From Mermis nigrescens (taxonomy: Eukaryota > Nematoda > Enoplea > Mermithida > Mermithidae): DNA of 64,000 bases. The translations under genes and the position numbers were made by a program. The stretch spans positions 3,926,529 through 3,990,528 of the forward strand of contig JAVLUZ010000154.1 of NCBI GenBank assembly GCA_036768485.1. Direction: 5' to 3'. How positions within the stretch are numbered: position 1 is the stretch's first letter; each line of letters starts with the position of its first letter. Below the pieces are notes generated by a model, which worked only from the letters and a program-made list of their open reading frames with translations, was not told where the DNA came from and ran no database searches. This document shows positions 41,671 to 53,383 of this stretch, in pieces.

Positions 41671-41679
41671 GTGGGGGAG
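41671..41679 (+). promoter_or_regulatory. Polypurine tract
   Basis: GTGGGGGAG directly before the TG start of the 3' LTR; this is the expected plus-strand primer. Confidence 0.65.
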
Positions 41680-42674
41680 TGTAATTGCGAGTTACACAAG
41701 GCAAACTAGTTTTAGCAGTTCGCGGTTAACATAGCCAAATATGAGTAGCTATTGCGCGATAGTGTACTTGTGGCTATGCCTTCAGTTTCTCAACTACTTC
41801 CCAATTTTCAATATAAAAATCAATAAGATACTTGTCCGGTAAATGAGAATTAAGTGTATGTTAATAGTAATTGTTTTACTCGTTACCGCATAATCGTAAT
41901 CTCTAAGATTTGATGTGAGATAAAAGTAATCTTGTTTAATGTATGTTTGTCTTAAACTTATCGTTTGCTGTGGCAATCCCCTGATGGGATATTAGTCTAG
42001 TTGGTTTTGACAATTTTATCTCGTTGCTCGTTTATTTGTTGTGAATTTTTGTTTCTTCTTTTCCCGGCTATAGGCCGTGTGTACATAGCGAATAAAATAT
42101 AAAAAACTTACCCAGGGGTCTCTTTATACCAAGGGTGAGGTCGATGCTCTTGTCGTTGAGGACTTCGTTATATTTTTGGTGGAAGGAATAGGTAAATTTT
42201 GTGTGATTATTTATTTCGTTCAAAATTCTATACTCTTTTCTCAATCCCAAAATTGGTCAAAAATATTATTTAATCTTTTATGATGGCTGATCAGCTTAGA
42301 GCTCGTTGGAGTTGTTTTCAAATTTCATTGTGCTTCGTACATTAGGAACCAAAAACATCTCTGATTTGAACCTCGAAAATAAGTTAAATCAACAACTTGA
42401 GTGGGATTGAGATAGGTCAACTGACCTTGCGGGTACCCTAGGATCTAGGGTGTAGCTGCTTAGACTCCTGACAAGAAGCAGTCAGCAATATTAGGACCGA
42501 GGGAGTCGAAGCCTTAGGTCTACAAGGGTCCAGAAGATCAAAGTTTCTATAACTACGCAATTGGGGCCAGCGCTGAGAGCAGATTTAAGTACCTTCGTAC
42601 CTAAGTAAGTCCCACAAGTGAATACCCCATGTCCTATGTTGCTTCTGTAGACATAGGGCACACCTGTATTTACA
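41680..42674 (+). repeat. 3' LTR of the gypsy element
   Basis: TGTAATTGCG..TATTTACA, 995 bp. The last ~896 bp match the 5' LTR; the first 99 bp are the part missing at 28731. Confidence 0.85.
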
Positions 42675-42873
42675 AATATTGGGACTGAGGGAGTCAAAGC
42701 TATAGGTCTCCAAGGGTTCAGAAGATCGAAGTTGTTATTTGACTATGCGATCGGGGCCAGCGCTGAGAGCAGATTTAAGTACTTAAGTACCTAAGTAAGT
42801 CCCGAAGGCAAATACATCCGTGTCCTTTTTGCTTTGGTAAACTTGGACCGGCTCTGTATTTACAGACAGCTTG
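42675..42873 (+). repeat. Tandem duplicate of the LTR 3' end
   Basis: A diverged second copy of the last ~190 bp of the LTR (ATTGGGACTGAGGGAGTC, GGGGCCAGCGCTGAGAGCAG, ending CTGTATTTACA) follows directly. Confidence 0.75.
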
Positions 42874-43610
42874 TAAAGAATTTATATCAATTCTGGCACA
42901 AAAAGTGAATTAACAAAATTGCGCACCTTAAATAGCAAACTTTAAAGCCGGAAATGTCTCCCAACAAAAAGTCGATGATTTTAAGATTTTCAAGAATTTA
43001 AATCCAGACAAAGGGTTCTACAGGGCTATCGAACTGTAGGCCCACCAAACTTCCAACTCCTCCTCCAACACCTGGACTCAGCAGCATACATAAACAGCGA
43101 CCAACTCCTGGGGGAACGCCCAACAAGAGCGAAATTGCCAAAAACATTGACAAACAGAGTTCTGGGAATCTAGGGTCCTAAAAATGACTCAAGAATGGGG
43201 TATGAATGCTAGAATAATGTCTAAACTACGTTATTCAAAACAGTTTCTGGCCAATCTCAAGCACTTTTGAAGAAAGTTCGGCATTTGTGCGGCAGGTTCA
43301 CGTATGTATTAAGATAATCATATTGTTAAAGCCTATGTATGCAATTCGTAGCATCCGATAAAGCAAAAGAAAGTCGCTGCCAACCATATTCGAAATGTAG
43401 ATCTCTTGGATCAAAGCCCAGAGCCTTAAGCAATCAACTATTGCTGGTCGGTCCATTTCGATAAAGAACACAAGGTATTCGTAATCTTTTGCATTTGTTT
43501 ACCTGCTTATTAGGCATAAGCTTAGTATCATAGACTGAGCAAAATGTTGGTGCCAGCATTTGAAATAAGCCTGAGTAATGGGAGGCGACGAGTGGAGCGA
43601 GCGACGCGAG
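42874..43610. other. No recognised feature
   Basis: AT-rich with short frames only. Confidence 0.4.
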
Positions 43611-43615
43611 TCACA

Positions 43616-43775
43616 TCCATAGATGGGTGGCATCAAAGTTATGGAGAAGGTGCAGAATTTTTTCAAAGGTGAAAAAATGGCCTTAAAAATTTGCTATGAC
43701 GCAAAAGACCATTTTTCAATGTTTCTCATCGCCAAGCACCATCCACTGGCATCCCCCACGCCCAGGTATGGTTGG
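43616..43775 (+). repeat. MITE family A copy, partial
   Basis: CATAGATGGGTGGCA, AAAAAATGGCCTTAAAAAT, TTTCTCATCG, ending CCCACGCCCAGGTATGG. Confidence 0.65.
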
Positions 43776-44105
43776 TCGCATTACATCACTAAGGCTTATT
43801 TTAAACGCTGGCACCAACATTCCGGTCAGTCACATGAATCTACAGGAACAACCCGAGCACTGCCTTATCTGTTTTCGACTTGAATCAATTGGAACCACTC
43901 AGGTGGCAGCTTTCACCGAATACAATTTGCTGTATACGTACTTATCACGTAGCTACCATAATACATATGTTAACCAGCTACATCAAAGCCGAAATTTCTC
44001 CAATTTCATCCCTTTGACCTCCACTTTGTCTCATTTTCCCCAGAAAATTCCAAATTTTTCGATTCTCGACTCAACATACACATGGATAAAGTACACAGAC
44101 ATAAA

Positions 44106-44465
44106 ATAATACGAATTGTATGTAAACTAAAAGCTAAAATAAAAGAGTGAATATTTAGGGTTAAATAACAAAAACTAACCGGTGGGAAAAACTCCTGTTT
44201 TACATGCAAATAGATAAATTCAACAAAGTGAAAATGCGAATTATATGTAAATTAAGGTCAAAGCTAAAATAAAACAGTCATTATTTAAGATTAAATAAAA
44301 AGTAATTACTGGTCAGAAAAATTTTAGTTTTATGCAAATAGATTAATTAAACAGGTGTTAAAAAATACAAATTTTATGTCAATTGGAGGTTGAAGCTGAA
44401 ATAAATATTTCAGGTAAAAAAAATTGAATACCCGGTCGAAAAAATCCTAGTTTTGCACACACAGG
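44106..44465. repeat. Three ~125-bp tandem units
   Basis: Each unit has AAGCTAAAATAAA, TTAAATAA, GGTCGAAAAAATCCTAGTTTT-like and GCAAATAGATTAA blocks in order. Non-coding. Confidence 0.7.
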
Positions 44466-44591
44466 GATCACTGTAAAAAAATTTGTCGTATCAACTTAGA
44501 AATATCGGCTGCATGTGTAGAGATGGCTCTACACCCCATTTTCGTTGCATTGGTTCAACGCGAAATTCCATTCGTTTTGTGCTATTTGGTA

Positions 44592-44599
44592 CATACATG
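44592..44599. repeat. 8-bp target-site duplication of hAT 1, left
   Basis: CATACATG, repeated exactly at 48260-48267. Confidence 0.85.
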
Positions 44600-45589
44600 T
44601 AGCGTTGTTATAGTCTGACTAAGACTAAGACTCAGACTAATGAGACTAAGGCCTTTTGTTAGTCTTAGTCTGACTTAGACTAGGACTATATCTTTTTAAA
44701 AAGACTAGTCAAAGACTAGGACTACACCTAGAGACTATAGTCAGATATGGTCTTTTTTGCAAAAGCAGACTGTTATGATTACTACATTAGTTCAATCTTC
44801 TATTACTGTATCAGACAATCGTAATCGAATATGTGCTTCAGCAGAGAGATCTGAGTGTTTAGAAATCACTTATTTATGACTATTTCGAGCTACATATTCT
44901 TTTTACCTATATCATTTGAGTAAGCAAATATATATGATAATTAAAATAAAAAAAAGTTTTTGAAATTTTCAAAAATCCTTTGTAAGTGCATGCTGTTTGC
45001 CAGAAAATGTCCTGAAATACCCTTAATTTTTGCCTTTCTACCAGTTGTTGAGATCACTGAGTTGGCTTTAAAATTTTTACCACCCAAATAAGGCAGATTT
45101 TCGTAAGGGTGTTGAGTGCAAGTCATGAAAACTTTGATCCAATTTACGTGTGGCAACATTTCTTGATCCTCAGTACGCCCTTTTACTGAAGGGTTCCTTG
45201 CTGGACGCTGCAAAGAAAGAAATCGTTCTCTTGGTATATAATTGCTTTTTTAATTGCTGACAGTCTTTATTTGAGCTCCTAGTATTATACTTTATCTGTG
45301 TATAAGTCAGTGTTAGGTTGTGAAAATTTATCAATCTTGCGCAAAGCGCCGGTAAAATTGAGTATTGATGATCATTTTAAGCCAATCTTATTCATTTTAT
45401 ATGTAATCAAGACATAAAAATATAAAACCGAAAAAATTTGGCATTTTCTTCATTCTGAATCCAGAAATGATGCAGTAAATATCACAACAGTTATTCAGTT
45501 CTGGGAAAATCGCCTAACAGTAAAGCTGGTTCCGAACTTGCAAGGTGAGGGTGTATTACTCTCTCCCTGAGGGAGTAATATCCCCTCAC

Positions 45590-45815
45590 CATAGGTGGGC
45601 AGCACGAAAATTCTGGAAGGGTCCAACAGGGTGCAAAATTTTTTAAAGGTCAAAAATTATCTGAAAAATGGTGGTAGGGCAAAAAAACATCATTTTTCGA
45701 CGTTTCTCACAAAAAAATTAAAATTTAATTCTGGGGTTATTTTAGTTATTTTTTGGGGGTGTATACCCCCACATCTACGTTTGCCCCTCACCCCCTTATT
45801 TGCACGTATGCCTAG
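45590..45815 (+). repeat. MITE family A copy inside hAT 1
   Basis: CATAGGTGGGCAGCACGAAA start, GGTCAAAAATTATCTGAAAA body, GGGGGTGTATACCCCC near the end. Confidence 0.7.
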
Positions 45816-46134
45816 CTTGTATGTTAAAGTGTATTTCAGATAATTGTTCGACCGTTTATGTACCAGAGCATATTCAGTTATTTCAGGTACTTTATGCAGT
45901 AATGACCATTTTTTAGTCAGAAAATTGTACATACATTTGTTTAAATAGTTACTCAGGAATAGATGAAAATGACAAATGAATGAAATCTTTTAGCAGCTTT
46001 TAGATCCATTAAATTGCTGAATTACAAAATTCTCTCAAATCTGTTTATCATATAGGTACTACTCCTGAAAGATGTGTGTCACAGTAAAAGCGAAAAATGT
46101 TCAGTCAGATTTAAAATAAATTTTCGAGGTCAGT

Positions 46135-46465
46135 ACTCAGGAACGCACGTTGACACGGGGAATCCTAGAATCTATTTCTCCACAGACATTATCTGGCACT
46201 TGCTTCTGATTTTTTTGGCCTTTTGACACTTTGTCGAAGGGTAGATCCAAAAAATGTTTTGTTCGCCTTGCTGTAAGGGGTGTAGGGGGGGGGGCGACCG
46301 CCCCATCCCCATTCGCCCAAAATATTGCGGGAAATTGAGGATTTTTAAGCAATTTTTAGCAATTTTATAGTGAAAACGGCTAATTTTTCCGCCCAAATCG
46401 GGGTTCCGCCGCCCCCCACTTAGGGTGTACTGCCCCCACTTTGGAAAATCCTGGATCCGCCACTC
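46135..46465 (-). repeat. Repeat with a GTGGCGGATCC end (family B) inside hAT 1
   Basis: Ends GGAAAATCCTGGATCCGCCACT; internal GGGGGGGGGCGACCGCCCC and CGCCCAAAATATTGCGGG match the element at 52198-53264. Confidence 0.55.
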
Positions 46466-47123
46466 CTTGCTATGCTACCAATTTTTCCAGCTCCTTTTTT
46501 TGTTTCTGAAAATCTTACCCTATCCAGACCCGAGCAGAATTCAGGTCTATTTCAGCTCACCTATGCTCTTAACTTATAAGTTTGCATGCCATCATCTTAG
46601 TTGTCTGGGCATTAATACTGAGCTATGTATGATCAGGGCTTTTTTTGCACACTGCAAGTGGAAGCAATCATGCAAACGAAGTCCGTTGGTCATTTGCATG
46701 AAATATAAAGGGAAAATTTCGAGTTAATGAAAATCAAAGAATTGAAACAAATAATGTTATAGGTAGGAAATGCAGTAATCATGCAGATGGAACCCTTCCT
46801 GTCTAGATGACATGACCGCTTAATTTGCACGCATACAACGGATGTTGTGAGAAAAAGCCCTGGCTGTAATGTATCTCAAACCTCTGTGCATATAAAAGGT
46901 AAATGGTAGGATCCATTTGAGTCGCCTATCATTTTTGATAATTTGAAGTGTGCGTTGTATATTCATGCATACCTTTTTCGACTAGTTTTGTATATCTACA
47001 AGAGACCTGAGGATGCGAAAATCGCAGTCTTTCATATCTTTATGAAATATACGCACTTTCATTCATTTCCTAATTATATACGAAAAAGTTCTGCGTAAGA
47101 TTATATGCTGTGTATCTGCATAG

Positions 47124-47563
47124 GCGGATTCGTTTGAACATGATTCTGTTGACAAAGATCCGTCCGGTAGTATATTTGCTGAAGACTTGGAGTTAGAGCC
47201 TAGAAGCGAATGGCTATCAGAGTGCCGCTCTGCAATTAATCGCAGCATGCACGCTCGTCTTTCTGTTGGCAGTAAAAGCATGATTCGGTCGGTCGAATCG
47301 GAAATAGCCGAATATTTTGCTGATTTAGGATCCACTTCGCAAATCACACCACTCGCTTATTGGAGCAATCTGCAGGGAAGTATCCAACTTTGGCGGCTAT
47401 TGCTATGAATATATTAGCAGTACCAGCTACTTCGGCGCCAATTGAGCGCGTATTTTGCCAAGCCAGCATTGTGTTTGATAAAAATCGTAATAATTTGTCC
47501 GACTATAAGCTTGAGTTAGAAGTGTTTTTTAGCATGAATCGCGAATTTATTGATCTATTGTGA
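47124..47563 (+). pseudogene. hAT transposase C-terminal (dimerisation) part
   Basis: Opens after a possible acceptor (TGCATAG) and reads E-P-R-S-E-W-L-S to T-P-L-A-Y-W-S-N. After a one-base loss near 47381 it reads K-Y-P-T-L-A-A-I-A-M-N-I-L-A-V-P-A-T-S-A-P-I-E-R-V-F and N-R-N-N-L. This is the conserved hAT C-terminal dimerisation signature with the catalytic Glu region. It would cut the hAT ends. Confidence 0.85.
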
Positions 47564-48259
47564 AACGTGAATTTGCATGCTGATGTATGTAAATATATTT
47601 CGCATACTGTACATATTCATAAGTCACATGTGAAGCAGGCAGCAAAACGACTGAGTAGGTAGGATGAATAGGGGTTTGGCTTGACTGGTTCAGGAAAAAT
47701 TGAAAAAAATGTAAAAAAATTCATTTTAGGGAATCTGATGGAATGAAGATCTGTAAATCCTGACTTATATGTGCGATTTTCTGTTGTAGTATTTATAAAC
47801 AAAAAAGCTTCTACAGTAATCTGTTCTATTCCAAATGGCCTCGTAATAGAAACTTTGATAGGCTGCAGAAGAGCAATAGCATGAATTTAGAGTCATATTG
47901 TCTTGCTTATATATTCATGGTACTCGTACTATTGGCATCTTCAGTTATATACATAAGTATGTACCTACCAAAGATTGATTTTGAAGTGGAAGGTTCTATA
48001 GTTGAGTGAAGAAGCGTCATTTTTTAAATAGTTCATATGCATGAATTGCGGAAGAAATCGAAAGGGTAATAGGTGTGCTTTTTTGTCGCATTATCAAGAT
48101 ATTGAGTTCGTACCATAAAACGTTCAAAGACTATATCATGGGACTAGGACTACTAGTCTTTTGATAACGTAGTCCTAGTCAGACTTGGGACTAGTCATTT
48201 CGAAAGTCTAGTCAGACTAAGACTAGGACTATATCTTTTTTGGGACTATAACAATGCTA

Positions 48260-48267
48260 CATACATG
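48260..48267. repeat. 8-bp target-site duplication of hAT 1, right
   Basis: CATACATG, identical to 44592-44599. Confidence 0.85.
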
Positions 48268-50440
48268 CCGATGACTGTTTGCCCTAGATGCTCAATTACG
48301 TGCTTAATTTCCATTTTACGCGTACACGACCACTCAGCGTAGCAGCTTTAATGTGTCGCCCGGGACCACCTTCCCTCTTAAAATTATCATATCTTCATTT
48401 TCTTTCCCACACATATTTTCAATAAAAATCCGGGATAGGAAAATGGGCACTCGAGCTTAATGCGACTTGAGTACGACTTGGTATGTGTGCTATCATATCA
48501 TACGTGTGTTAAAACTCCATATGTGTGTGTCTCATATTCGTGTCTATTTTGTTTGTACATTCTTTACCGTAAGCTTTGCCCATAGGCCTATTGTTATTCT
48601 CGTAGATCCATTCCGCGTTTCTTTGTCCGCGTTTGATACGCCTCTTTTTTGTATCGTTTAAAACTGCGTGCGAGTGCAGTTTTGACGACTTTTTACGATT
48701 CTTTTTCACTTTAAGACTTTATCATTTTACAGTGAGCTTTCCCAGTTTTTCGCCAGCTTGTATGCTGTGCCCGTTTTCTTTTCCTTGCTACGTATTTTTC
48801 CGCACGTAGACTCCCGGTATTTTCCCCTGCTGGCTGCAGGAAAATCTCGTCGTATTTTTCGTCGCGTAGTGGGCAGGTCTTTTTCGCCCTTGCGCATTTA
48901 TTGTTTTACTTGTGTGCCTTCACGGCCATAGTTGTATGCCGTTGGCGGGCTACATACCCTCGTAATTATAGTGTTTGTTTTAACCGATTAGCGTAACACG
49001 ACAGTCGGCAGCATGCGCCTTCATGCTGTCGCGTTTTTAATTGCTTCATAATTTTCTGTCCAAAAATATTGTAAAAAATTAATTATTTAATTAACGATGA
49101 TTCTGCTCGGCTCAAATTTCCATGCTGTTGAATTCTGTCCTTGTGCTACACTATACTTAGGAACCTTCAATATTTTCAAGCACCGGAATTCGGTCCCAAA
49201 ACAAGTTAAATAATAATCTTTTTGAGCCCTCAATTAGGTTTCCGGGAACTTACTTTAATTAGGTACTTAATCTCAAATTGGGGTTAAGTAAGTAAGTTTC
49301 ACTAGGTGCGCGCAGTAGAGGGCCGGGCTATCTTGATAGGCCGGGGCCGGGTCTTACCCCCGAGTCGCCTTTTTGTGCAAGCGCGTGAGATTAAGCTAGG
49401 GTTAAGTAAGCAAGTAGGTTTAGGCATCCGCGCTACACTTACACATGTAGGATCAACATAAACATTTATATGTTCTTTTCGGGGCATTGTCGAGGTGATT
49501 GAAATTGTTATGTGAGTGATTAACTTTTTTATTCACTTGAAAAGGGTTGGGCGCGGTTTGTGAATTTGTAGAATCAACCTAAAAATTTTATTGATGAACT
49601 TAAAAAATTTAGAGACACAAGCTACTTAGGCAGCGGAATAATTACAGTACATAATTGAAAAAGATGAAACTGATAATATTGATCGAACTTCCTAAAGGCA
49701 GAGAGTTGGCTTCTGATGCCAGTTTCTACTTATTTTTCTGTGAATAGCAGCTAACTATGAGCCTAGCGTGCAAGTTGTGCGCTGATATCTGTCGACCAGC
49801 GTGTAGTCGAGAAAACTGCGTTTCTTTTATTATCAGGCGATGCTTCAGAAAAGGCTTTAGGCCTATTTTTTTCTAAAAATGCAAAATGCAAGTCGTTTGG
49901 CAGGTTCCGGAATCATCTATTCAAGATATGTTTGACACTTTCTTTGAACGTCTTCTGTGAATTATATGATCAATTAGTTAGGAAATTGAGGTATTAACGT
50001 TTATAACATATGTAATATTTTTGATCCTCTGTTGAGTTTCACTGGCCGGACTAGTCGCTGAGTACCGCATATTGCCGGAATGTTTACTTCAAGCACAATA
50101 TGCTGCACGTGGCTCCCGGTAATGACTTGTTTTGTTCATTTTGGAAACGGTCTAAGTAATATCTAAGTATTTTGTAAGATCTCTGAGAAAATTTTCGCTT
50201 TTATTTTCTGGAAAAAGCGTTGTCAGGAACGCAAGCACCGTTTTTCCCCAGCAATTTGGTTGACATTATAGACCAGACCCAAAATTTCTTTCCACTCACT
50301 GTTTTTTGTTTTGTACGAGAATATTTTGAGGCTCGTACAATGATTTTCAGAGCCATCTTTGTACAACGTGCAAAGACCTTTTTGGGGCAAAGAAATAGTA
50401 ATTTTAACACTTTTTTTGAGTATTTTTTAGCTAAATTTCG
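48268..50440. other. Region without a recognised gene
   Basis: Only short frames; a GC-richer part at 49270-49450 contains two TTAAGTAAG direct repeats. No RNA gene identified. Confidence 0.35.
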
Positions 50441-52038
50441 AAAATTTTAGGCGCTTCGCGCCGAATATCATAATTACATTGTATTTAGCTACAAGCGCTG
50501 GCATTAAACACTCAAAAATCTATCTTTAAGCATCTTTGTACAGATTTAAGCATCTTTTACATGTATTTCTACTGTTTTATAAAGATTTTATGCAGAAAAA
50601 AGAACTATTATACAACTTTGCGCTGTTTTCTGCTGTTTGAAGATAAAATTGACTCTTTTATCTTTGCGTTGCATTGAATTTTTTAAGCAAATTGGTGTCT
50701 ATTATGAGATTCACTCAACACATTGCAATCGCTTTATTTATAATTGTTTAAGACAAGTTATTTTAACTTACTGAGTCGAATTTTATGTGTAATTTCAACC
50801 TAAGACTCATGAAAATTTTGGCGTTTCGGGCCGAACTAATATAACCCGCTGAATTTAGGACAAAGTTACACCTTTTGCAAAGCATGCGGGTCACAGATAA
50901 CAATCTAGTAGTATGTAAAAATGTGTACATTCAATAGCATATCTATACATTAAATGTACAAAAAAATTTCGCTCATACAAAGACTTTTCCGGAGATCTTT
51001 GTACATGTACAAAGAGGCTCGTACAAAAAAAACAGTGTTTCCACTTTTACCACTCTTTTTCCACATTTTTTGTGAGTCTAAAAACGTTAAAAATAGAGCG
51101 CCTGTGTTAAAAAATCAGTGTTTTCTAAGTAGAAAATCCTATGTGCACGTGTAATATCGGTGTTTGATGCACTTTTTGTATGAAAATTTTGCGCTCTACT
51201 AGAAATATCATGATCAGTATACGTTATTTCTGTTGAAACTTGAATTTCCTTCCTTCAGTAAAGCATTTTAGCCAATTCTGGAGTCGCTTTTGCCAAAAAC
51301 TATTATTTATCAAATGGCGCAAAGAGCTAAAAAATTTTGAAATTTTAGCTCTCTAAAACGCATTTTTGCATTACAAAAGCTAAGCGAAGCCGTGCAGAAG
51401 ACAAGGATTTTCAATCATAGTGAAGTTCTAGACCATATTGTTGATAAAAATGCTGCAATTAGCATGGCACGGCTTAAAGAATAATAACATGTATGATTAA
51501 ATCAATTCGGCGCGAAGCGCAAAATTTTGAAGTTTATCCTCTCTATAACGCATTCTAACATTACAAAATTTTCCACGAATGCCAATCAATCCATAAATTT
51601 TTTTCTATTTCTCAAAATTTTAGTCGACAAATAGATCAAAAAGTGGAAAAAATGGTGAATGCAAGGGATGCTGTCTTTTCATTTACAAGTCGTTTTTTAT
51701 GTAAGTATTGCTTGCATTTAGGCTTGCCTTATAAAGTCAAGGTTATTTTCACATTGGTCAGATACAGGCCTGTATCCAGGGGGTTTGGGGATAGGGATAT
51801 GCCGGTTAACTGGAACCGGAACCGGCTGGAACCGACCATTTTTTGGAAGCGGAACTGGAACCGAGAACCAATTTTTTGATATTCTAAGAACCGGAACCGA
51901 TTTTTTGATTTTCTAAGAACCGGAACCGATCTTTTTTGGAGTCGGTTATCGGTTTTTTAAAATTAGAGTCAAGAATCGAACTTCATAAAATTTAGTGAAG
52001 ACATGAAGCAGCAATTCAACCTATTATTACCCAAAAGT

Positions 52039-52189
52039 TTACAGACTAAAACTTAGTATTGTTCCAGGTAAATTAAATTTTAAAAATAACAGTCGTTCTG
52101 CTTTTTCGCCATGTAGCCTGTTTCTGAGAGGGTCGTAAATGATTCCAGTGCAACTGAACAGCTGTTCCAATGGAACGCTTGTAGCTGGC
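52039..52189 (-). pseudogene. hAT 2 transposase C-terminus
   Basis: A-P-A-T-S-V-P-L-E-Q-L-F-S-C-T-G-I-I and R-N-R-L-H-G-E-K-A-E, the end of the hAT dimerisation domain. It continues the frame that stops at 53273, from which it is separated by the inner element. Confidence 0.8.
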
Positions 52190-52197
52190 GCTGTAAG

Positions 52198-53264
52198 CAG
52201 GGTTGAATCTAAGGGGGCGGGGGGGGGCCGCTCCCCATTTGCCAAAAATATTTGGCGAGATAAAGAATGGATATACAACTTGCAATTATTTTTGGCCCTC
52301 AGTGACCATAACTTCTCAAATTTTTTCGGCGCTACGCGCCAGATGATACCTATTAATGACATTTATTTACTTTCTTGGCCACCTGGAAACCATTTTCTGT
52401 TCATGTAGGTTTCAAAACAATTTTAGCAGCAGAAACAGCTATTTTTGCATAGTTTTCTTCTATTTTCAATTTAAAATTTTGATGTTTCGCATCAAATGCT
52501 ATAAATACAGTAAATCAGGCTGTAAAGCATGCTTCATGACGTCTATCTGTCTTAATCTCACAAAATTTCTGGCGCTTTGCGCCACGGTTTTTGTATTTGG
52601 CAAAGATTTTTCCCGATGTGCAAAGACTTTTTGGGACCGTCTTTGTACATGTATGAAGATTTTTGGAGAGACAAAAATTACTAAAAAGGTCCAAAATTCG
52701 CCGAAATTTACGGCACTTCGCGTCGAAATGACTGATTGTGTGCTCTATCTATCTTTATAATGGCAGAAACTGCATTTCAAAAGGAAAAATGTGAAATTTT
52801 CAGGCGCTTTGCGCCGTTTTAAGACGATTCTTAGTGGTTTTTGCCCTTAGAGACCCATAAATTAGCTGAAATATACTACCAAAAGTCGAACAACTCTGTT
52901 TTTAACACACTAAAATCGCTACTGTATCATATAGTACCCAAAAATTTGTGTGTACACAATGTACAAAGACTTTTGGGGATCATCTTTGTACATGTCAAAC
53001 TGACCTTGTACAAAAAAAACTGCTTCGCGCCAGAATTCTGATAAAGTCAAAGAATTTTAGTGATTTTTAGCACAAAATTGTCGAAAATTTTAAAATTTCA
53101 AGAAAAAATATTGCCTCAAAAGTGATTTAATGTAAAAGTATACATTGTAAAACGCCAAAAAAACGCTGTTTCGCACATTAAGGGCAAATTTTTGGACCTA
53201 TTTTCGACTGTCTTTGGAAAAGTTGGGATACTGCCCCCTTAGGAAAGTCCTAGATCCGCCACTG
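52198..53264. mobile_element. Inner element (family B) inserted in the hAT 2 transposase
   Basis: Ends CAGGGTTGAATCTAAGGGGGC and the inverse of CAGTGGCGGATCTAGG, with 8-bp duplication GCTGTAAG (52190-52197)/GCTGCAAG (53265-53272), 7 of 8. No coding frame recognised; it contains several GGCGCTTTGCGCC hairpins. Confidence 0.75.
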
Positions 53265-53272
53265 GCTGCAAG

Positions 53273-53383
53273 ATACTGCTCAGCTATAAACGCGAGAATC
53301 GGCAAATTCTTCAACTTCTCTTTCCACCATTGCAGCAGATCTTCGTCTTGAATTAAGCATTTTGATTTCGTATAAGCCTCCAA
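53273..53383 (-). pseudogene. hAT 2 transposase, upstream part
   Basis: D-L-L-Q-W-W-K-E-K-L and P-I-L-A-F-I-A-E-Q-Y-L-A-A, the first half of the hAT dimerisation signature; cut exactly at the 8-bp duplication. Confidence 0.75.

Larger units (their letters stand above)
28731..42674 (+). mobile_element. Decayed Ty3/gypsy LTR retrotransposon with an extra exonuclease ORF
   Basis: Flanking LTRs (28731-29648 and 41680-42674) surround gag, protease, RT, RNase H and integrase in Ty3/gypsy order. A third coding region of about 3.5 kb follows, then a polypurine tract. The first 99 bp of the 5' LTR are absent because a Polinton end joins there. Many stops and frameshifts make it inactive. A family-A MITE is inserted at about 40.6 kb. 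Confidence 0.9.
44600..48259. mobile_element. hAT transposon 1 with perfect 8-bp target duplication
   Basis: Termini TAGCGTTGTTATAGTC and its inverse GACTATAACAATGCTA, flanked by CATACATG on both sides. Subterminal regions are built of AGACTAAGACTAGGACT repeats (44608-44755; 48130-48250). A frameshifted transposase C-terminus lies near the right end. Two MITE-like insertions (about 45590-45815; 46135-46465) lie inside. The N-terminal transposase is not recognised, so the copy is non-autonomous. Confidence 0.88.

Noticed and set aside
48900..49480. tRNA or rRNA fragment in the GC-richer stretch
   Set aside because: No cloverleaf, A/B box pair or rRNA block could be found by eye.
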